Source: Solirubrobacterales bacterium
GTDB taxonomy: Bacteria > Actinomycetota > Thermoleophilia > Solirubrobacterales > 70-9
Direction of reading: 5' to 3'
Assembly (NCBI GenBank): GCA_025964255.1
Contig: JAOPZF010000161.1
Location: 1-43,104 of the forward strand
Length of the DNA stretch: 43,104 bases
Shown piece after piece: positions 25,271 to 33,977 of this stretch; position 1 is the first letter of the stretch; the number at the start of each line of letters is the position of its first letter. The notes under the pieces are model-generated. The model saw nothing but the letters and a program-made list of their open reading frames with translations, was not told the DNA's origin and did not search any database. A program made the translations under genes and the position numbers.

Positions 25271-25816
25271 CGTTCGACCGATCTCGAACCTACGGTGCCG
25301 GCACCATGGTCGAGACCCCGAATCCGCACGATCCGGTGACCTAGTACCAACCGCGCCCGGTGGGGCTAGTCCAGGTCACCCAGGAAGGCGGGCTCAGGCG
25401 CAGGCGGAAGGTGGTCATCGGAGGGGGTGGCGACGCATCGGGGTCACCAGGCCAAGGCCAGTGGAAACCGGCTCGCGAAAAGGTCGTAAGGGAGGGAAGC
25501 GGATGGGTCCCGACCTCGGGGTGAGTCATCCGCTCTTCGTTGGCTGGGGGAACGAAGCAGGCCCAGTTTCAGCCGCTCCGCCAGCAGGGAGCGGCAGCCC
25601 CTTCCGGACACGCGAGTTCGCTGCCACCATCGAACCGTCCCGTCAGGCCGACCCGTTCCAGATTCTCCTTGTTGGTCGATCGGGCGGGGCCTATCCTTGC
25701 CTTTAGGGGCTTGGCAGGTCAGGGCATGGCGCGGAGTGGCAACGGCGAGCTTCGGTGTCCGAAAGGGTCAGCCATCCGAGTCCTTCGGTGGATCGCGGGG
25801 TTCTAAGCTCAGAACC
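25271..25816. other. 546-bp region without a supported gene
   Basis: Separates the divergent HEPN-motif gene and FN3-like gene. Open frames here lack start sites, domains or sensible composition. It should hold the promoters of both neighbours, but I see no clear -35/-10 pair or repeat. Confidence 0.5.
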
Positions 25817-26209
25817 ATGAGCTTCCGACGCTTTGCACTTCTTGTCGTCTGTCTGGCGCTCGTCCCTTGCTCGTCGGCGACGGCGGCGACTCGTCCGCCC
25901 GTGGCAACGACGCTTGGCGCTGAATCGTTCGGCCGCCGCGAAGAGTTGCTCCACGGCTACGTCAAGACTTACGGGATGGCAACGAGAGTCCGGATCGAAT
26001 TCGGGTCCACCAAGGCGTACGGGCGCGTCGCAGACGACCTGGAACACCCCTATGGCTGGAACAACGGTGGCCACGCAGAGGTCGAAGCGCTGGCCGAACA
26101 ACTCCGGCCGGACAGGACCTACCACTACCGACTGGTCGCGTGGAACGAAGCCGGGACTTCTTTCGGGAAGGACATGACGTTCAGGACGCGCCGCGCGAAC
26201 GGTGGCTGA
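25817..26209 (+). CDS. small secreted fibronectin type III-like protein
   Basis: 130 residues. Signal peptide about 1-24 (FALLVVCLALVPCSSATA). The rest is one beta-sandwich domain: VATTLGAESFGRREELLHGYV, RIEFGSTKAYG, and the FN3-typical end LRPDRTYHYRLVAWNEAG with SFGKDMTFRT. A cysteine near the signal end (LVPCSSA) could be a lipobox, though the surrounding residues fit only loosely. Single-domain proteins of this kind are common at the surface of Thermoleophilia; the ligand is unknown. Start is ATG 25817, chosen because the signal peptide begins there. Confidence 0.65.
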   Translation: MSFRRFALLVVCLALVPCSSATAATRPPVATTLGAESFGRREELLHGYVKTYGMATRVRIEFGSTKAYGRVADDLEHPYGWNNGGHAEVEALAEQLRPDRTYHYRLVAWNEAGTSFGKDMTFRTRRANGG

Positions 26210-26316
26210 CTGCGCTAGCCGGTTCGATTCAGCGGAGCAAGTCCTCCGCCTTCAAACTGACCCACTACCCGGGATTCTGTCCACCTCAGGCTGTGAAGTA
26301 AATCTGCCTTGCGCGG

Positions 26317-27594
26317 CTAGCCCCGGCCAGACCCGGGATGCCGGTTCGCCTCGTCGGGGAACCGCATGAGTCGCCAGACCAGCGCGCGGTCGACGCGTTT
26401 CCGTTTGCTCGCCCGCGCATAGACCTCAACCGTCATCCGTGAGTCTTCGTGGCCGATCTGGTCCATAACCCAGGGCAGCTCGCGCTTCGCCCAGAAGCAA
26501 AGACAGGCGAAGGTTCGCCGCAGGGTGTGCGGCGTGACGGCGGGCAGGAGCATCTTCCCCTTCTTCGCACGGCGCTCGTTGGTGCGCCTCACCAGCTCGC
26601 GCAGCATCCGCCGGACGTTGCCGGCGCTCAACCGGGTCCCCTTGCTGGAGACCCACATCGGATCGCTTGGTCCGCAGTGCTTGCCGTCCAGCTTCTTCTG
26701 GGCGACGTGGGCGCGGAACTCGGTCGCCGCAAAGGCGGTAATTTCGACCATCCGAACACCTGCGGGAGTCTTCGAGTCTGGTATCCGCCAAAGCCCGTCG
26801 TCGAAATCGAAGTCGCCGCCGTCGGCGTTGGTCGCTTCGCTGATCCGCGGGCCGCAGAGACAGAGCGCGGCGATCAGCGACCGCCGGCTGTAGCACTGGT
26901 CCGGCCGATTGCGGGCACGCAGTTCGTCCTCCCAGGCGCCCGCCTCGTCGAGGAGGTCGGCCACCATGTCGGGCTCGAGGAAAGCGCCCCGGAACTTCGG
27001 GACGCGCATTTTCCGCCGCTGACCACGGGCGGCGTTGTAGGGGGCGATCTTGTGGTCGACGGCGATGTCGAGGGCTTGGGCGAGGGTCGCCAGCGGCTTG
27101 TTGACGGAGCTCGGAGCCAGCTTCGAGCCGTCCTTGCGGTTTCTCGCCGGGCGGTCGGCGAGCCAGTCTCGGAGTTCGTCCACCCACCGCTCGTCTATCT
27201 CGGCAGTCGGCGTCTCGGGACGGAACGCGAGCAGCAGGTCGAGCCGCCAGCGGTAGTCCTTCTGGGTGTTCTCCGAGATTTCGTTCTTCTTGCCCTGCCA
27301 CCAGCGGGAGAGCGTTACGTGGATCGTCTCGAGCGCCTCCGGCTCGTCGGTGGTTGAGGGTGGCTCGACCCCGGTCTCGCGCTCCGGAACCACCCAGGTG
27401 CCGCGACGGATCTGGGCGAGGATCTTGTCGCGTTCGACTTCGGCGCGCTCCTCGTTCCACCCTTCGTGATTGGTGCCGAGGGTGAGCTTTCGACGACGAC
27501 CGTCGGCACGGATGGTCAACCGCCAGCTGACGGTGCGGCCGTCCTTCCAAGGATGGGATTCGATGTGTCCGCTGAGCTCCTTCGGCACGGTCAA
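26317..27594 (-). CDS. tyrosine-family site-specific integrase
   Basis: 425 residues. The N-terminal DNA-binding region (about 20-70) has ADGRRRKLTLG; a SAM-like core-binding domain spans about 90-190. The catalytic domain has all expected residues: Arg250 (CGPRISEA), Lys275, His356 and Arg359 (TPHTLRRTF), His382 (QIGHEDSRM) and the nucleophile Tyr392 (VEVYA). It would catalyse insertion and excision of the element, probably at the tRNA-Val end. Its ATG overlaps the stop of the upstream HTH gene by 4 bp. Confidence 0.93.
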   Translation of the reverse strand: MTVPKELSGHIESHPWKDGRTVSWRLTIRADGRRRKLTLGTNHEGWNEERAEVERDKILAQIRRGTWVVPERETGVEPPSTTDEPEALETIHVTLSRWWQGKKNEISENTQKDYRWRLDLLLAFRPETPTAEIDERWVDELRDWLADRPARNRKDGSKLAPSSVNKPLATLAQALDIAVDHKIAPYNAARGQRRKMRVPKFRGAFLEPDMVADLLDEAGAWEDELRARNRPDQCYSRRSLIAALCLCGPRISEATNADGGDFDFDDGLWRIPDSKTPAGVRMVEITAFAATEFRAHVAQKKLDGKHCGPSDPMWVSSKGTRLSAGNVRRMLRELVRRTNERRAKKGKMLLPAVTPHTLRRTFACLCFWAKRELPWVMDQIGHEDSRMTVEVYARASKRKRVDRALVWRLMRFPDEANRHPGSGRG

Positions 27595-27875
27595 GCACCT
27601 CGAATTCGGGGCGAGCCGGCGGCGGCCGGAAGCGGCAGCAGCTCGATGTCATCGGGGCGGCGTGCCAGCGATCGCCGCCTTCGTGGGCGAATCGCCGCGG
27701 GCTGGCCGACGCGGTGGTCTCGCTTCCAGGCCTCGATTCCCTCCGGCTCGAAGCGCAGCGGCGCACGCTTGGTCCGGCCGGCCCGGATGCCGCCTAACTC
27801 AGGCGCGTGGTCGCGCACCCAGTCCTCGCTCATCTTCACCTCGGCGGCGACCTCGGCGGTGGTCAGCATCGCCAT
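27591..27875 (-). CDS. excisionase-like helix-turn-helix protein
   Basis: 94 residues from ATG 27875, with GGGAG about 7 nt upstream. The first half is a MerR/Xis-type HTH: MLTTAEVAAEVKMSEDWVRDHA, then a wing ending in FEPEGIEAWKRDH. The tail is Arg/Pro-rich. Overlap with the integrase start and this fold indicate a recombination directionality factor. The frame is open upstream to 28004 but without a ribosome site. Confidence 0.75.
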   Translation of the reverse strand: MAMLTTAEVAAEVKMSEDWVRDHAPELGGIRAGRTKRAPLRFEPEGIEAWKRDHRVGQPAAIRPRRRRSLARRPDDIELLPLPAAAGSPRIRGA

Positions 27876-28119
27876 CAGCCAGCTCCCGACGGCCGCGGAT
27901 GCCGCACCTCGAGGACCTGGCGCTCGTCGATTCCGTAGGCGGGTGATGGATCGCATGCGCGGCCGAGGCGGGCCGCGTTCTTCGCCGGTGGAGATTGTCG
28001 CCAACCATCTCTAGTCGTCCAGGGGCGATCTCGGCTATTGCGTGTAGCGGCGCGCACAATCCGCGCGGGCGATCCAGCGCCCGCCCGGAACGGAGGAATG
28101 AAGCCGACCCGCGCCACGC

Positions 28120-29136
28120 CTACATCCCCTTCGGGTGCCGCTGCTCGAAGTATTGGAGATAGTCGGCGTCAAAGGTGGGTTCGGGGATCCACCCCGGGCC
28201 GTGCCCGGGTTCGACGAAGCCCGAGGTCCCCCAGTACCGGTGTTCGGCCGAGGTGACCCCTGGCATGAACTCGATGAAGGTGTGGGCTTCGCCGTGGTTG
28301 TAGACGGGCTTGACCCAGATGGTCACCCACTGCCCGGGACCTGGTTCGCCCCAGGTCGACAGTCCCACCGTGTCCGTCGTTTCGATGCCGAAGCCGCCGA
28401 CCTGGAGAAGGTGGGAGACGGCCGAGCTGCAGTCGAACGGGCCGTTCGCCGGCGTCGGTGACTCGCCGTGCGAGCCGCCCCAGACGTATTCGTCGCTCGG
28501 CCGCAGGAGGCTGAGACGTTCGGCCTCCGCGACCATCCGGGCGACCGCTTCATCGGGCGCGGCGATCGCTTCGCAGCTCGCCGCCGCGACGGTGACTTCT
28601 TCACTGCCGGTGGCGAACTGCGTCGCGTACCGCAGGACTTTTTCGACGTACCAGTCGGCGTGGTTGTAGGCGAAGACCGCGTTCCACCAATCGCCCGGCG
28701 CGCCGGAGTCGTGGAGGTAGTTGGCCGCGCTGAAGATCGCGTCGGCGGCGTTGAAGATGTCCTCGACGCCGTCGCCGTTCCCGTCGACGCCCCACTCGGC
28801 GAAGGTCGAGGGCAGGAATGCCATCCAACCCTCGGCGCCGGCGCTCGACGTCGCCATGTTGGTGCCAAAGCTGGTCTCGACGAAGTTGATCGCGGCGAGC
28901 ACCGAGGGGCCGCGGGCGCCCAGGTGATATTTCGCGGCCGCGTTCTCGTAGAGCGAGGCCAGCTTGGCCGGCACTTCCGAAGACAGGGCGCCGACCGTTT
29001 CCGATCCCCCACAGCCGCCCGCTTCCGAGCCGCCGAGCGCGGCCACCGCCATCACCAGGGCGATCAGACCGACGATCGCGGCGACCGGCGCGGCGAAGAT
29101 GAGACCGGAGGATCGATTACCCGAGGAGCTCGACAC
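28120..29136 (-). CDS. conjugation-associated peptidoglycan hydrolase (lytic transglycosylase + NlpC/P60)
   Basis: 338 residues. One membrane helix at about 12-36 anchors it outside. A lytic transglycosylase domain (about 55-170) has catalytic Glu87 (AAINFVETSFGTNM), GWMAFLPSTFAEWGVD and AVFAYNHADWYV. A papain-like NlpC/P60 domain (about 205-320) has Cys236 (GPFDCSSAV) and His285 (AHTFIEF). Such two-headed hydrolases open the cell wall for type IV secretion in Gram-positive conjugation. Start is GTG 29136 with a GAGG ribosome site; the upstream lipoprotein gene ends 7 bp earlier on the same strand. Confidence 0.85.
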   Translation of the reverse strand: MSSSSGNRSSGLIFAAPVAAIVGLIALVMAVAALGGSEAGGCGGSETVGALSSEVPAKLASLYENAAAKYHLGARGPSVLAAINFVETSFGTNMATSSAGAEGWMAFLPSTFAEWGVDGNGDGVEDIFNAADAIFSAANYLHDSGAPGDWWNAVFAYNHADWYVEKVLRYATQFATGSEEVTVAAASCEAIAAPDEAVARMVAEAERLSLLRPSDEYVWGGSHGESPTPANGPFDCSSAVSHLLQVGGFGIETTDTVGLSTWGEPGPGQWVTIWVKPVYNHGEAHTFIEFMPGVTSAEHRYWGTSGFVEPGHGPGWIPEPTFDADYLQYFEQRHPKGM

Positions 29137-29143
29137 GGTCGCC

Positions 29144-29596
29144 TCAGCCCGGGGTCGAGATGGTCACGACCTGCCAGCCTTCAGGCCGCAGCTCCAAGGT
29201 GGCGCCGACGGAGAAGGCGGGTGACCGGCCGTCGACGACGCGGATGTCGACCTGGACCCGACGGGCGGCGATCTTGAGTTCGACGCCGGCGACGCGAGGC
29301 CGGAGGTGGCGGCGGACGAGAGGAACGCGGGCGGCCTCGAGCAGCTGAGCACGGCGGACCGCGGACGTAGCTCCTTGCAGCGGAGGCGGGCGGCGCAGAT
29401 AGATGGTCGGCACCCAGGCTCGGGCGAAGGTGCGGGCGGCGGCGGTCGCGGTGGCGAGCTGCGCCGAGGGAAGCGGCGCAGCTCGCCGACCGGTGACCAG
29501 TGAATAGGGCGGCGACGTCGGTGGGACCGGCTCGCCGCAGGCCGAGATCAGGAGGGCCGCCACGAGCGCCGGCAGGGTGAGGGCGCGGCGCGGCAT
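29144..29596 (-). CDS. putative lipoprotein of the transfer region
   Basis: 150 residues from ATG 29596. Signal peptide ALTLPALVAALLISAC ends in a lipobox (LISAC), so the mature protein should be lipid-anchored. The remainder (about 130 residues) has a helical part and a beta-rich end (GVELKIAARRVQVDIRVVDG, then GATLELRPEGWQVVTIS), possibly NTF2-like as in VirB8-type proteins. Longer in-frame starts exist (29662, 29752), but the signal peptide argues for 29596. Just upstream of, and co-directional with, the wall hydrolase gene. Function unknown. Confidence 0.6.
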   Translation of the reverse strand: MPRRALTLPALVAALLISACGEPVPPTSPPYSLVTGRRAAPLPSAQLATATAAARTFARAWVPTIYLRRPPPLQGATSAVRRAQLLEAARVPLVRRHLRPRVAGVELKIAARRVQVDIRVVDGRSPAFSVGATLELRPEGWQVVTISTPG

Positions 29597-29695
29597 CGCG
29601 TTCCACGGCGCTCGTACGCGGAGACTCCTGGCGTGCGAGGGGCTGTGGTCGGGACTCTCCATCTGCGGTCCCGTTGTCGATCTGCGGCAGTTGCC

Positions 29696-29719
29696 GTATC
29701 CGGTCAATTGACCGGATAC
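29696..29719. promoter_or_regulatory. 24-bp perfect palindrome between lipoprotein and sigma-factor genes
   Basis: Centre CCGGTCAATTGACCGG, extended by TAT/ATA and an outer G/C pair to 24 bp. It lies in the divergent control region. The right half TTGACCGGATACAG recurs as TCGACCGGATACAG at 31164-31177, ahead of the secretion operon. Probably an operator or shared promoter element. Confidence 0.65.
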
Positions 29720-29828
29720 AGACGGCACTCGCGACGGACCACGCCAGTGCACTCGGGCGTGTCCCGTCGGAGATTTTCCCGCTCTGGGAGCCTCTTTTAG
29801 AGCGCTAAGCTTTGAGCGGGAGAGGCCC

Positions 29829-31121
29829 GTGTTCTACAAGCAGACGCAACCTCAGCAGGATCTGACCGGGGCGCAGATGGATGTCGCCCGTAAAGCCTTC
29901 AGGGGCAAATTGCTCCGGTTGCGCTACTCGCCGCAGTTCATCGTCAACAATGCCGACGAACTGCTCGCGATCGCCCACAGCGAGTACGCGCGCGCGGTCG
30001 CGAATGGGGGCGAGATCGAAGACCCGGTCGCGTGGACGATCCACTGCGCCTGGCGGCGGACGCAGAACCTGCTGGAGGCAGAGCGCATCCATCCAAGGAC
30101 GGTCTCCGAGGAATCGGTCGCCGAGCTGATCGACGAAGCCACCACGACGCCCGAGGACCAGGCGCTTGACGACGATCGGGCCCGGAGGGTGCGGGAAGCG
30201 GTGGGCAAGCTCGACGAGGGTCAGCGCGAGGTGATCGCCTTGACCTTCTTCGAGGAGATGAGCGTCCGCGAGGCCGCCCGCCTCCTGGGTTGCAGCGCGA
30301 GCAGCGTCCAGCACCGGCGTGAAACCGCGCTGGAGACGCTGCGCCGGTTCCTCCCGTTCCGTTCCGGGGACGACATCGTGGTCGATGTCGCGATGGCCTG
30401 CTGGGTCTCGCTGGCGCTGGAGCGCTCCGGCCTTCATCTACCGGCCGGGTTCGAGGCCGTGATCGACCGCACCGGGCACGGTGCCTCGGGACTGTGGGGT
30501 CGGGTCCAGGATCTCGCCCGACGCTTCGGGATCGGCAGTGGCGGCGAAGCGGCCACCGCGGTCGCCTCGAGCGGCGCCGGTCGCGCGGCCGGTGTCTGCG
30601 CTGCCGGATTTGCGGCGGTCTGCCTGGCGGGCGCCGGGACCGGGATCGTCGGCCCAGGGATCGGCGTCATAGGAGGCGGCAGCCACCATCCCGCTCCGGC
30701 TCCGCATGAACAACGGCGGAAGCAAGATGTGGTGAAGCGCGTGCAGCCGAGGAGCACCACGGCCGCGACCCCCAAGACGCCGACCACGTCGACGCCGCAC
30801 ACGACCCCGGCGGAATCGCCGGCACCTCCGCCGGCCGAGTCGTCGTCCGCGAGGAAGACCACCAAGCCGCACACTGAAGCCACCCAGGAATCGGTCGCCA
30901 AGACGGTGGCCGGCGCCGAGCACGAAGAAGCCGCCCAGGTCGAGGAAGAGACCTCGGGGATCGCGCGCGCCGGAGCCGAAGCGCCGGCGACGACCCCGAC
31001 CGTGGCGAGTGCGAGCGACCAGGAATCCTCCGGGTCACCGACCGTCGTGCACACCGAGTCGGCCTCTGCCTCGCCGGCGTCGAAGGCCGCCGCCGCCGGA
31101 GAGTTCGGCTTCGAAAAGTAG
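29829..31121 (+). CDS. sigma-70-like (ECF-type) factor fused to a transmembrane and Thr/Pro-rich tail
   Basis: 430 residues. The N-terminal part has sigma region 2-like helices (YSPQFIVNNADELLAIAHSEYARAV, then AWTIHCAWRRTQNLLEAER). A clear region 4 HTH follows (LDEGQREVIALTFFEEMSVREAARLLGCSASSVQHRRETALETLRRFL). One hydrophobic segment lies at about 258-285 (CAAGFAAVCLAGAG), then about 140 residues rich in Thr, Pro, Ser and Glu that would lie outside the cell. A sigma factor tied to the membrane could be released by proteolysis on a surface signal; this is inference. GTG 29829 has GGGAGAGG just upstream. It sits directly before the secretion operon and is divergent from the lipoprotein/hydrolase pair. 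Confidence 0.75.
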   Translation: MFYKQTQPQQDLTGAQMDVARKAFRGKLLRLRYSPQFIVNNADELLAIAHSEYARAVANGGEIEDPVAWTIHCAWRRTQNLLEAERIHPRTVSEESVAELIDEATTTPEDQALDDDRARRVREAVGKLDEGQREVIALTFFEEMSVREAARLLGCSASSVQHRRETALETLRRFLPFRSGDDIVVDVAMACWVSLALERSGLHLPAGFEAVIDRTGHGASGLWGRVQDLARRFGIGSGGEAATAVASSGAGRAAGVCAAGFAAVCLAGAGTGIVGPGIGVIGGGSHHPAPAPHEQRRKQDVVKRVQPRSTTAATPKTPTTSTPHTTPAESPAPPPAESSSARKTTKPHTEATQESVAKTVAGAEHEEAAQVEEETSGIARAGAEAPATTPTVASASDQESSGSPTVVHTESASASPASKAAAAGEFGFEK

Positions 31122-31163
31122 CTCGAAGGCAGTTCCGCGGCGCGCTCTTGCGGGTCGCGATCA

Positions 31164-31177
31164 AATCGACCGGATAC
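31164..31177 (+). promoter_or_regulatory. half-site of the 29696 palindrome upstream of the secretion operon
   Basis: TCGACCGGATACAG matches 13 of 14 bases of the half-site at 29708-29721 and is about 60 bp before the first secretion gene (31236). It links control of the two transcripts. Confidence 0.5.
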
Positions 31178-31235
31178 AGCAGGCCGGCCATGTTGACCAC
31201 AGCGCCATGAACAACTCCGCCGAAAGGAGCCACTC

Positions 31236-31544
31236 GTGGCCGGCCCGCTGTCTGATTTCGCTCTTGGCTTCGCCGTCTCGCTGAAGCCCGACCCCAAAGC
31301 TCTGCCCGGTACCTCGCTCGGGCAGCAGACCCTGGGAGGTGTCGTCTCCTACGCGATGCTCTTCTTCGCGGCGGTACTGATCGTCGGGGCCGTCCAGTGG
31401 GCCTGGAGCGGCTCCAACAACAATCCGGTCGGGGCGAGCGCGGGTAAACGAAAAGTAGGGCTGGCCATCGCCGGCTTCTTCCTCATCGGCGGGGGCGAGA
31501 CGATCCTCACCTTCGCTCAGACGATGGGGGAATCGCTCAAATGA
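31236..31544 (+). CDS. small two-helix membrane protein, VirB2-like position (DUF6112-like)
   Basis: 102 residues with two helices (about 35-58 and 75-95) and a short basic loop between (GASAGKRKVG). Size, topology and first place in a type IV secretion operon resemble pilin-like VirB2 proteins and actinobacterial DUF6112 proteins. No signal peptide is obvious. Start is GTG 31236 with AAAGGAG upstream. The stop overlaps the next start (ATGA). Confidence 0.7.
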   Translation: MAGPLSDFALGFAVSLKPDPKALPGTSLGQQTLGGVVSYAMLFFAAVLIVGAVQWAWSGSNNNPVGASAGKRKVGLAIAGFFLIGGGETILTFAQTMGESLK

Positions 31545-32233
31545 GGCGGCGCGAGGATAAAAGTCGCCGCAGCATCGTGATCCGGGTGATCGTCCTGCTG
31601 GGCGTCCTCGGCATCGGCTGGCTGGTCGGGCACGTCGGATCGCCGGGGACGAACGCGCCGCCGGCCGGCGGCGCCGACCTGACGCAGAGCCCGAGCGTCA
31701 GGACGCGGGCGGGCATCCCGGTCGGCTTCGGCGACACGGCAAGAGGGGCAGCGGCCGCGGTGGCCACCTATCAGCGGGCGTTCGCCTCGCCGTCGATCCT
31801 GCGGCCTTCGGTGATGCAGGAACGGATCGAGGCGGTGGCGACGCCCGACTATGCGCCGCAGATGCTGGCGGCCAACACCCCAGGGCGGGAACGGATCGCC
31901 GCGGGCCCGATCGGCATCGGGGTGGCAAGCGGGCTCGAGACCCTCTACTCGGCTGTGCCGATCGGCTATGAAGTCGAAGCCTTCACGCCCTCGCGGGCGC
32001 GGATCCTCACCTGGGGCTTCACGCTGCTCGGCAATTCCTCGGCGGTGGAACCGGTCGCCTTCTTCGGTCTGACCCACACCGAACTGCGCTGGGTCGGTGA
32101 CAGCTGGAGGATCGCCGCGACCCGTGCGGGCTTCGGTCCCACGCCGAAGCTGGCGACCAGGCCTGGGCCCCTCGGTTCCTACGACGTGGTCGGGCTCGCC
32201 TCCCGGCTGACCAGCTATGAACCGGCTGAGTAG
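31541..32233 (+). CDS. VirB8/TcpC-like transfer protein (putative)
   Basis: 230 residues. One N-terminal membrane helix (about 12-32) and an outer domain with a helix-then-sheet pattern (AAAAVATYQRAFASP, then YEVEAFTPSRARILTWGFTL and LRWVGDSWRIAATRAG) that resembles the NTF2-like fold of VirB8/TcpC. These proteins link the inner-membrane parts of the secretion channel. The assignment rests on topology and gene order. It overlaps the upstream gene by 4 bp and the downstream gene by 17 bp. Confidence 0.6.
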   Translation: MRRREDKSRRSIVIRVIVLLGVLGIGWLVGHVGSPGTNAPPAGGADLTQSPSVRTRAGIPVGFGDTARGAAAAVATYQRAFASPSILRPSVMQERIEAVATPDYAPQMLAANTPGRERIAAGPIGIGVASGLETLYSAVPIGYEVEAFTPSRARILTWGFTLLGNSSAVEPVAFFGLTHTELRWVGDSWRIAATRAGFGPTPKLATRPGPLGSYDVVGLASRLTSYEPAE

Positions 32234-33977
32234 CGTCGTCGCCGTAGTCGTGGCCGCGGTGGTACTCGCCGCCGCGGCGATCGTCGCCCAGCCCGCGCCG
32301 GCCACTGCCGAAGCGAACGTCGGCTGTTCGATCGCGACTGCTCCGGCCGGAGCAGTCACCGCCGGGATCGGCGCGATCACCGGCGGCGCGATCGGTGGAG
32401 GCAACCCCGTCGGCGACGCGTGCAACGCGGTCACCGACGGGGCCGTCGGGGCCGTCACCTCGCCGGTCAAGTCGGCATTGAAGGGTGTCGCAGGCGGGAT
32501 CCTCGACCAGATCACCACCTGGGTCGCCGAAGGCGCGGCGTGGCTGATGGGCGAAGTCATCGTGGAGATCGACAAGACGACCACGCCGAAGCTGACCACC
32601 GAAGGCTTCCTCTCCCAGTACGCGCGGATGGCGCAGGTCGCCTCGATCCTGGCGGCCGCGATGTTCGTGATGGCGCTGATGGAGGCGGTGATGCAGGGGA
32701 GCTGGGCGGTCCTCGGCAAGGCGGTGTTAGTCAGCGTGCCCTTGGCGTTCGTCGGTACGAGCATCGCCTTCGTCCTGGTGCAGCTGATGCTCGTCGTCAC
32801 CGACGGCATGGCGCACGCCGTCACGGTGGCGACGCAGGAACACTCGACCCACTTCTTCAAGACAGCAATCGGCGACCTCTCGAAGGCAGGCGGCCAGGCG
32901 GGCGGAGCCGCGGGCGAAGCAACCCAAGGGCCGCCGGGCGGCGTCGTCGGCGCGGCAGCCGGAGCGGCGGCGGTGCCTCTCTTCGTCACCTTCATGATGG
33001 CGATCGTCGGCGCCTTCGCCGCCTTCTGCGTGTGGATCGAGTTGTGGTTCCGGGACGCCTCGGTCTACGTCGTCGTCCTCTTCATGCCACTGGCGGCGGC
33101 CGCAGCGATCTCGCCGCGCTGGGCGCACGTCCTGCGCCGCTACATCGAGGTGATCGTGACGGTCATCGGGTCCAAGTTCGTGATCGTCTCCGTCGTGGCA
33201 TTGGCGGCGAGCCTCGTCGCCGAAGAAGGCGCGAGCTTCGAGCACATCCTGGCGGCGTCGGCGCTGCTGCTGGTCGCGTGCTTCTGCCCGCTGATCCTCT
33301 TCCGCCTCGTTCTCTCGACCGAGGAGGGTGTGTCGGCCGCCCTGAGCAGGCGCGGCGGGGCGGGCGGCGCGGTCACGATGATGCAGATGGCCGGCGGGCC
33401 CCAGGGCTTCGCGCAGATGGCGCGATCGAACTGGAACGGCCCGGAGGTCTGGAGTGTCAAAAGTGACGAGAGCGGTGGTGGGCACGGCGGAGGCGGAGGC
33501 GGAGTGGAGCGACCGTTGGGGTCGTCGTCGGGCGGCAGTGGATCCGGTGAGGCCGGCGAGGCGGCCGAGGGCGCCGCCGCGGGGGCCGAGGCGGGTCCGG
33601 TCGGCCCGGTCATCGCCGGCGCGATGACCGCCAAGTCGGCTGCCGAGGGGGCGCAGTCCACCGCCCACCACCTCGAGCAGACGGGAACGGCGCAGATGGC
33701 GGGCGATCAATCGTCTCAATCGTCGTCGTCGCCATCACCGGCGCCTTCGTCGGCGCCGTCGCCAGCGCCGCCCAGTTCCGAGTCGCCGCCCGCTTCGCCT
33801 TCGGTGCCGCCGCCACCTGCGGCCGGTGAGGAAGGAGGCGCGCAAGCCTCCGAGGCCGGCGGCGAGCAGGTCCCCGAGCGTCGGGCAGACGACGGACAAG
33901 GGAGAGGTCCGGCCGAACCTCTCCCGCGCCCGCCGGAGCGACTCGGGGAGAACGAGGGGAGCGGTTCAGATGAGTGA
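32217..33977 (+). CDS. VirB6/TrbL-like polytopic membrane protein
   Basis: 586 residues. Signal-like first helix, an Ala/Gly-rich segment, then about six or seven helices between residues 130 and 375 (QVASILAAAMFVMALMEAV; VPLFVTFMMAIVGAFAAF; ASVYVVVLFMPLAAAAAI). The pattern is that of VirB6/TrbL channel proteins of Gram-positive conjugation. The last about 200 residues are a low-complexity Gly/Ser/Pro tail, ending acidic. It overlaps both neighbours, including the sequence ATGAGTGA shared with the next start. Confidence 0.8.
   Translation: MNRLSSVVAVVVAAVVLAAAAIVAQPAPATAEANVGCSIATAPAGAVTAGIGAITGGAIGGGNPVGDACNAVTDGAVGAVTSPVKSALKGVAGGILDQITTWVAEGAAWLMGEVIVEIDKTTTPKLTTEGFLSQYARMAQVASILAAAMFVMALMEAVMQGSWAVLGKAVLVSVPLAFVGTSIAFVLVQLMLVVTDGMAHAVTVATQEHSTHFFKTAIGDLSKAGGQAGGAAGEATQGPPGGVVGAAAGAAAVPLFVTFMMAIVGAFAAFCVWIELWFRDASVYVVVLFMPLAAAAAISPRWAHVLRRYIEVIVTVIGSKFVIVSVVALAASLVAEEGASFEHILAASALLLVACFCPLILFRLVLSTEEGVSAALSRRGGAGGAVTMMQMAGGPQGFAQMARSNWNGPEVWSVKSDESGGGHGGGGGGVERPLGSSSGGSGSGEAGEAAEGAAAGAEAGPVGPVIAGAMTAKSAAEGAQSTAHHLEQTGTAQMAGDQSSQSSSSPSPAPSSAPSPAPPSSESPPASPSVPPPPAAGEEGGAQASEAGGEQVPERRADDGQGRGPAEPLPRPPERLGENEGSGSDE

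Noticed and set aside
24975-25706. Plus-strand open frame across the HEPN gene start and its upstream space
   Set aside because: Mostly antisense to the 721-residue gene, with no domain or start signal.
26222-26245. GGTTCGATTC resembling a tRNA T-loop
   Set aside because: The flanking bases do not pair and no other tRNA arm is present.
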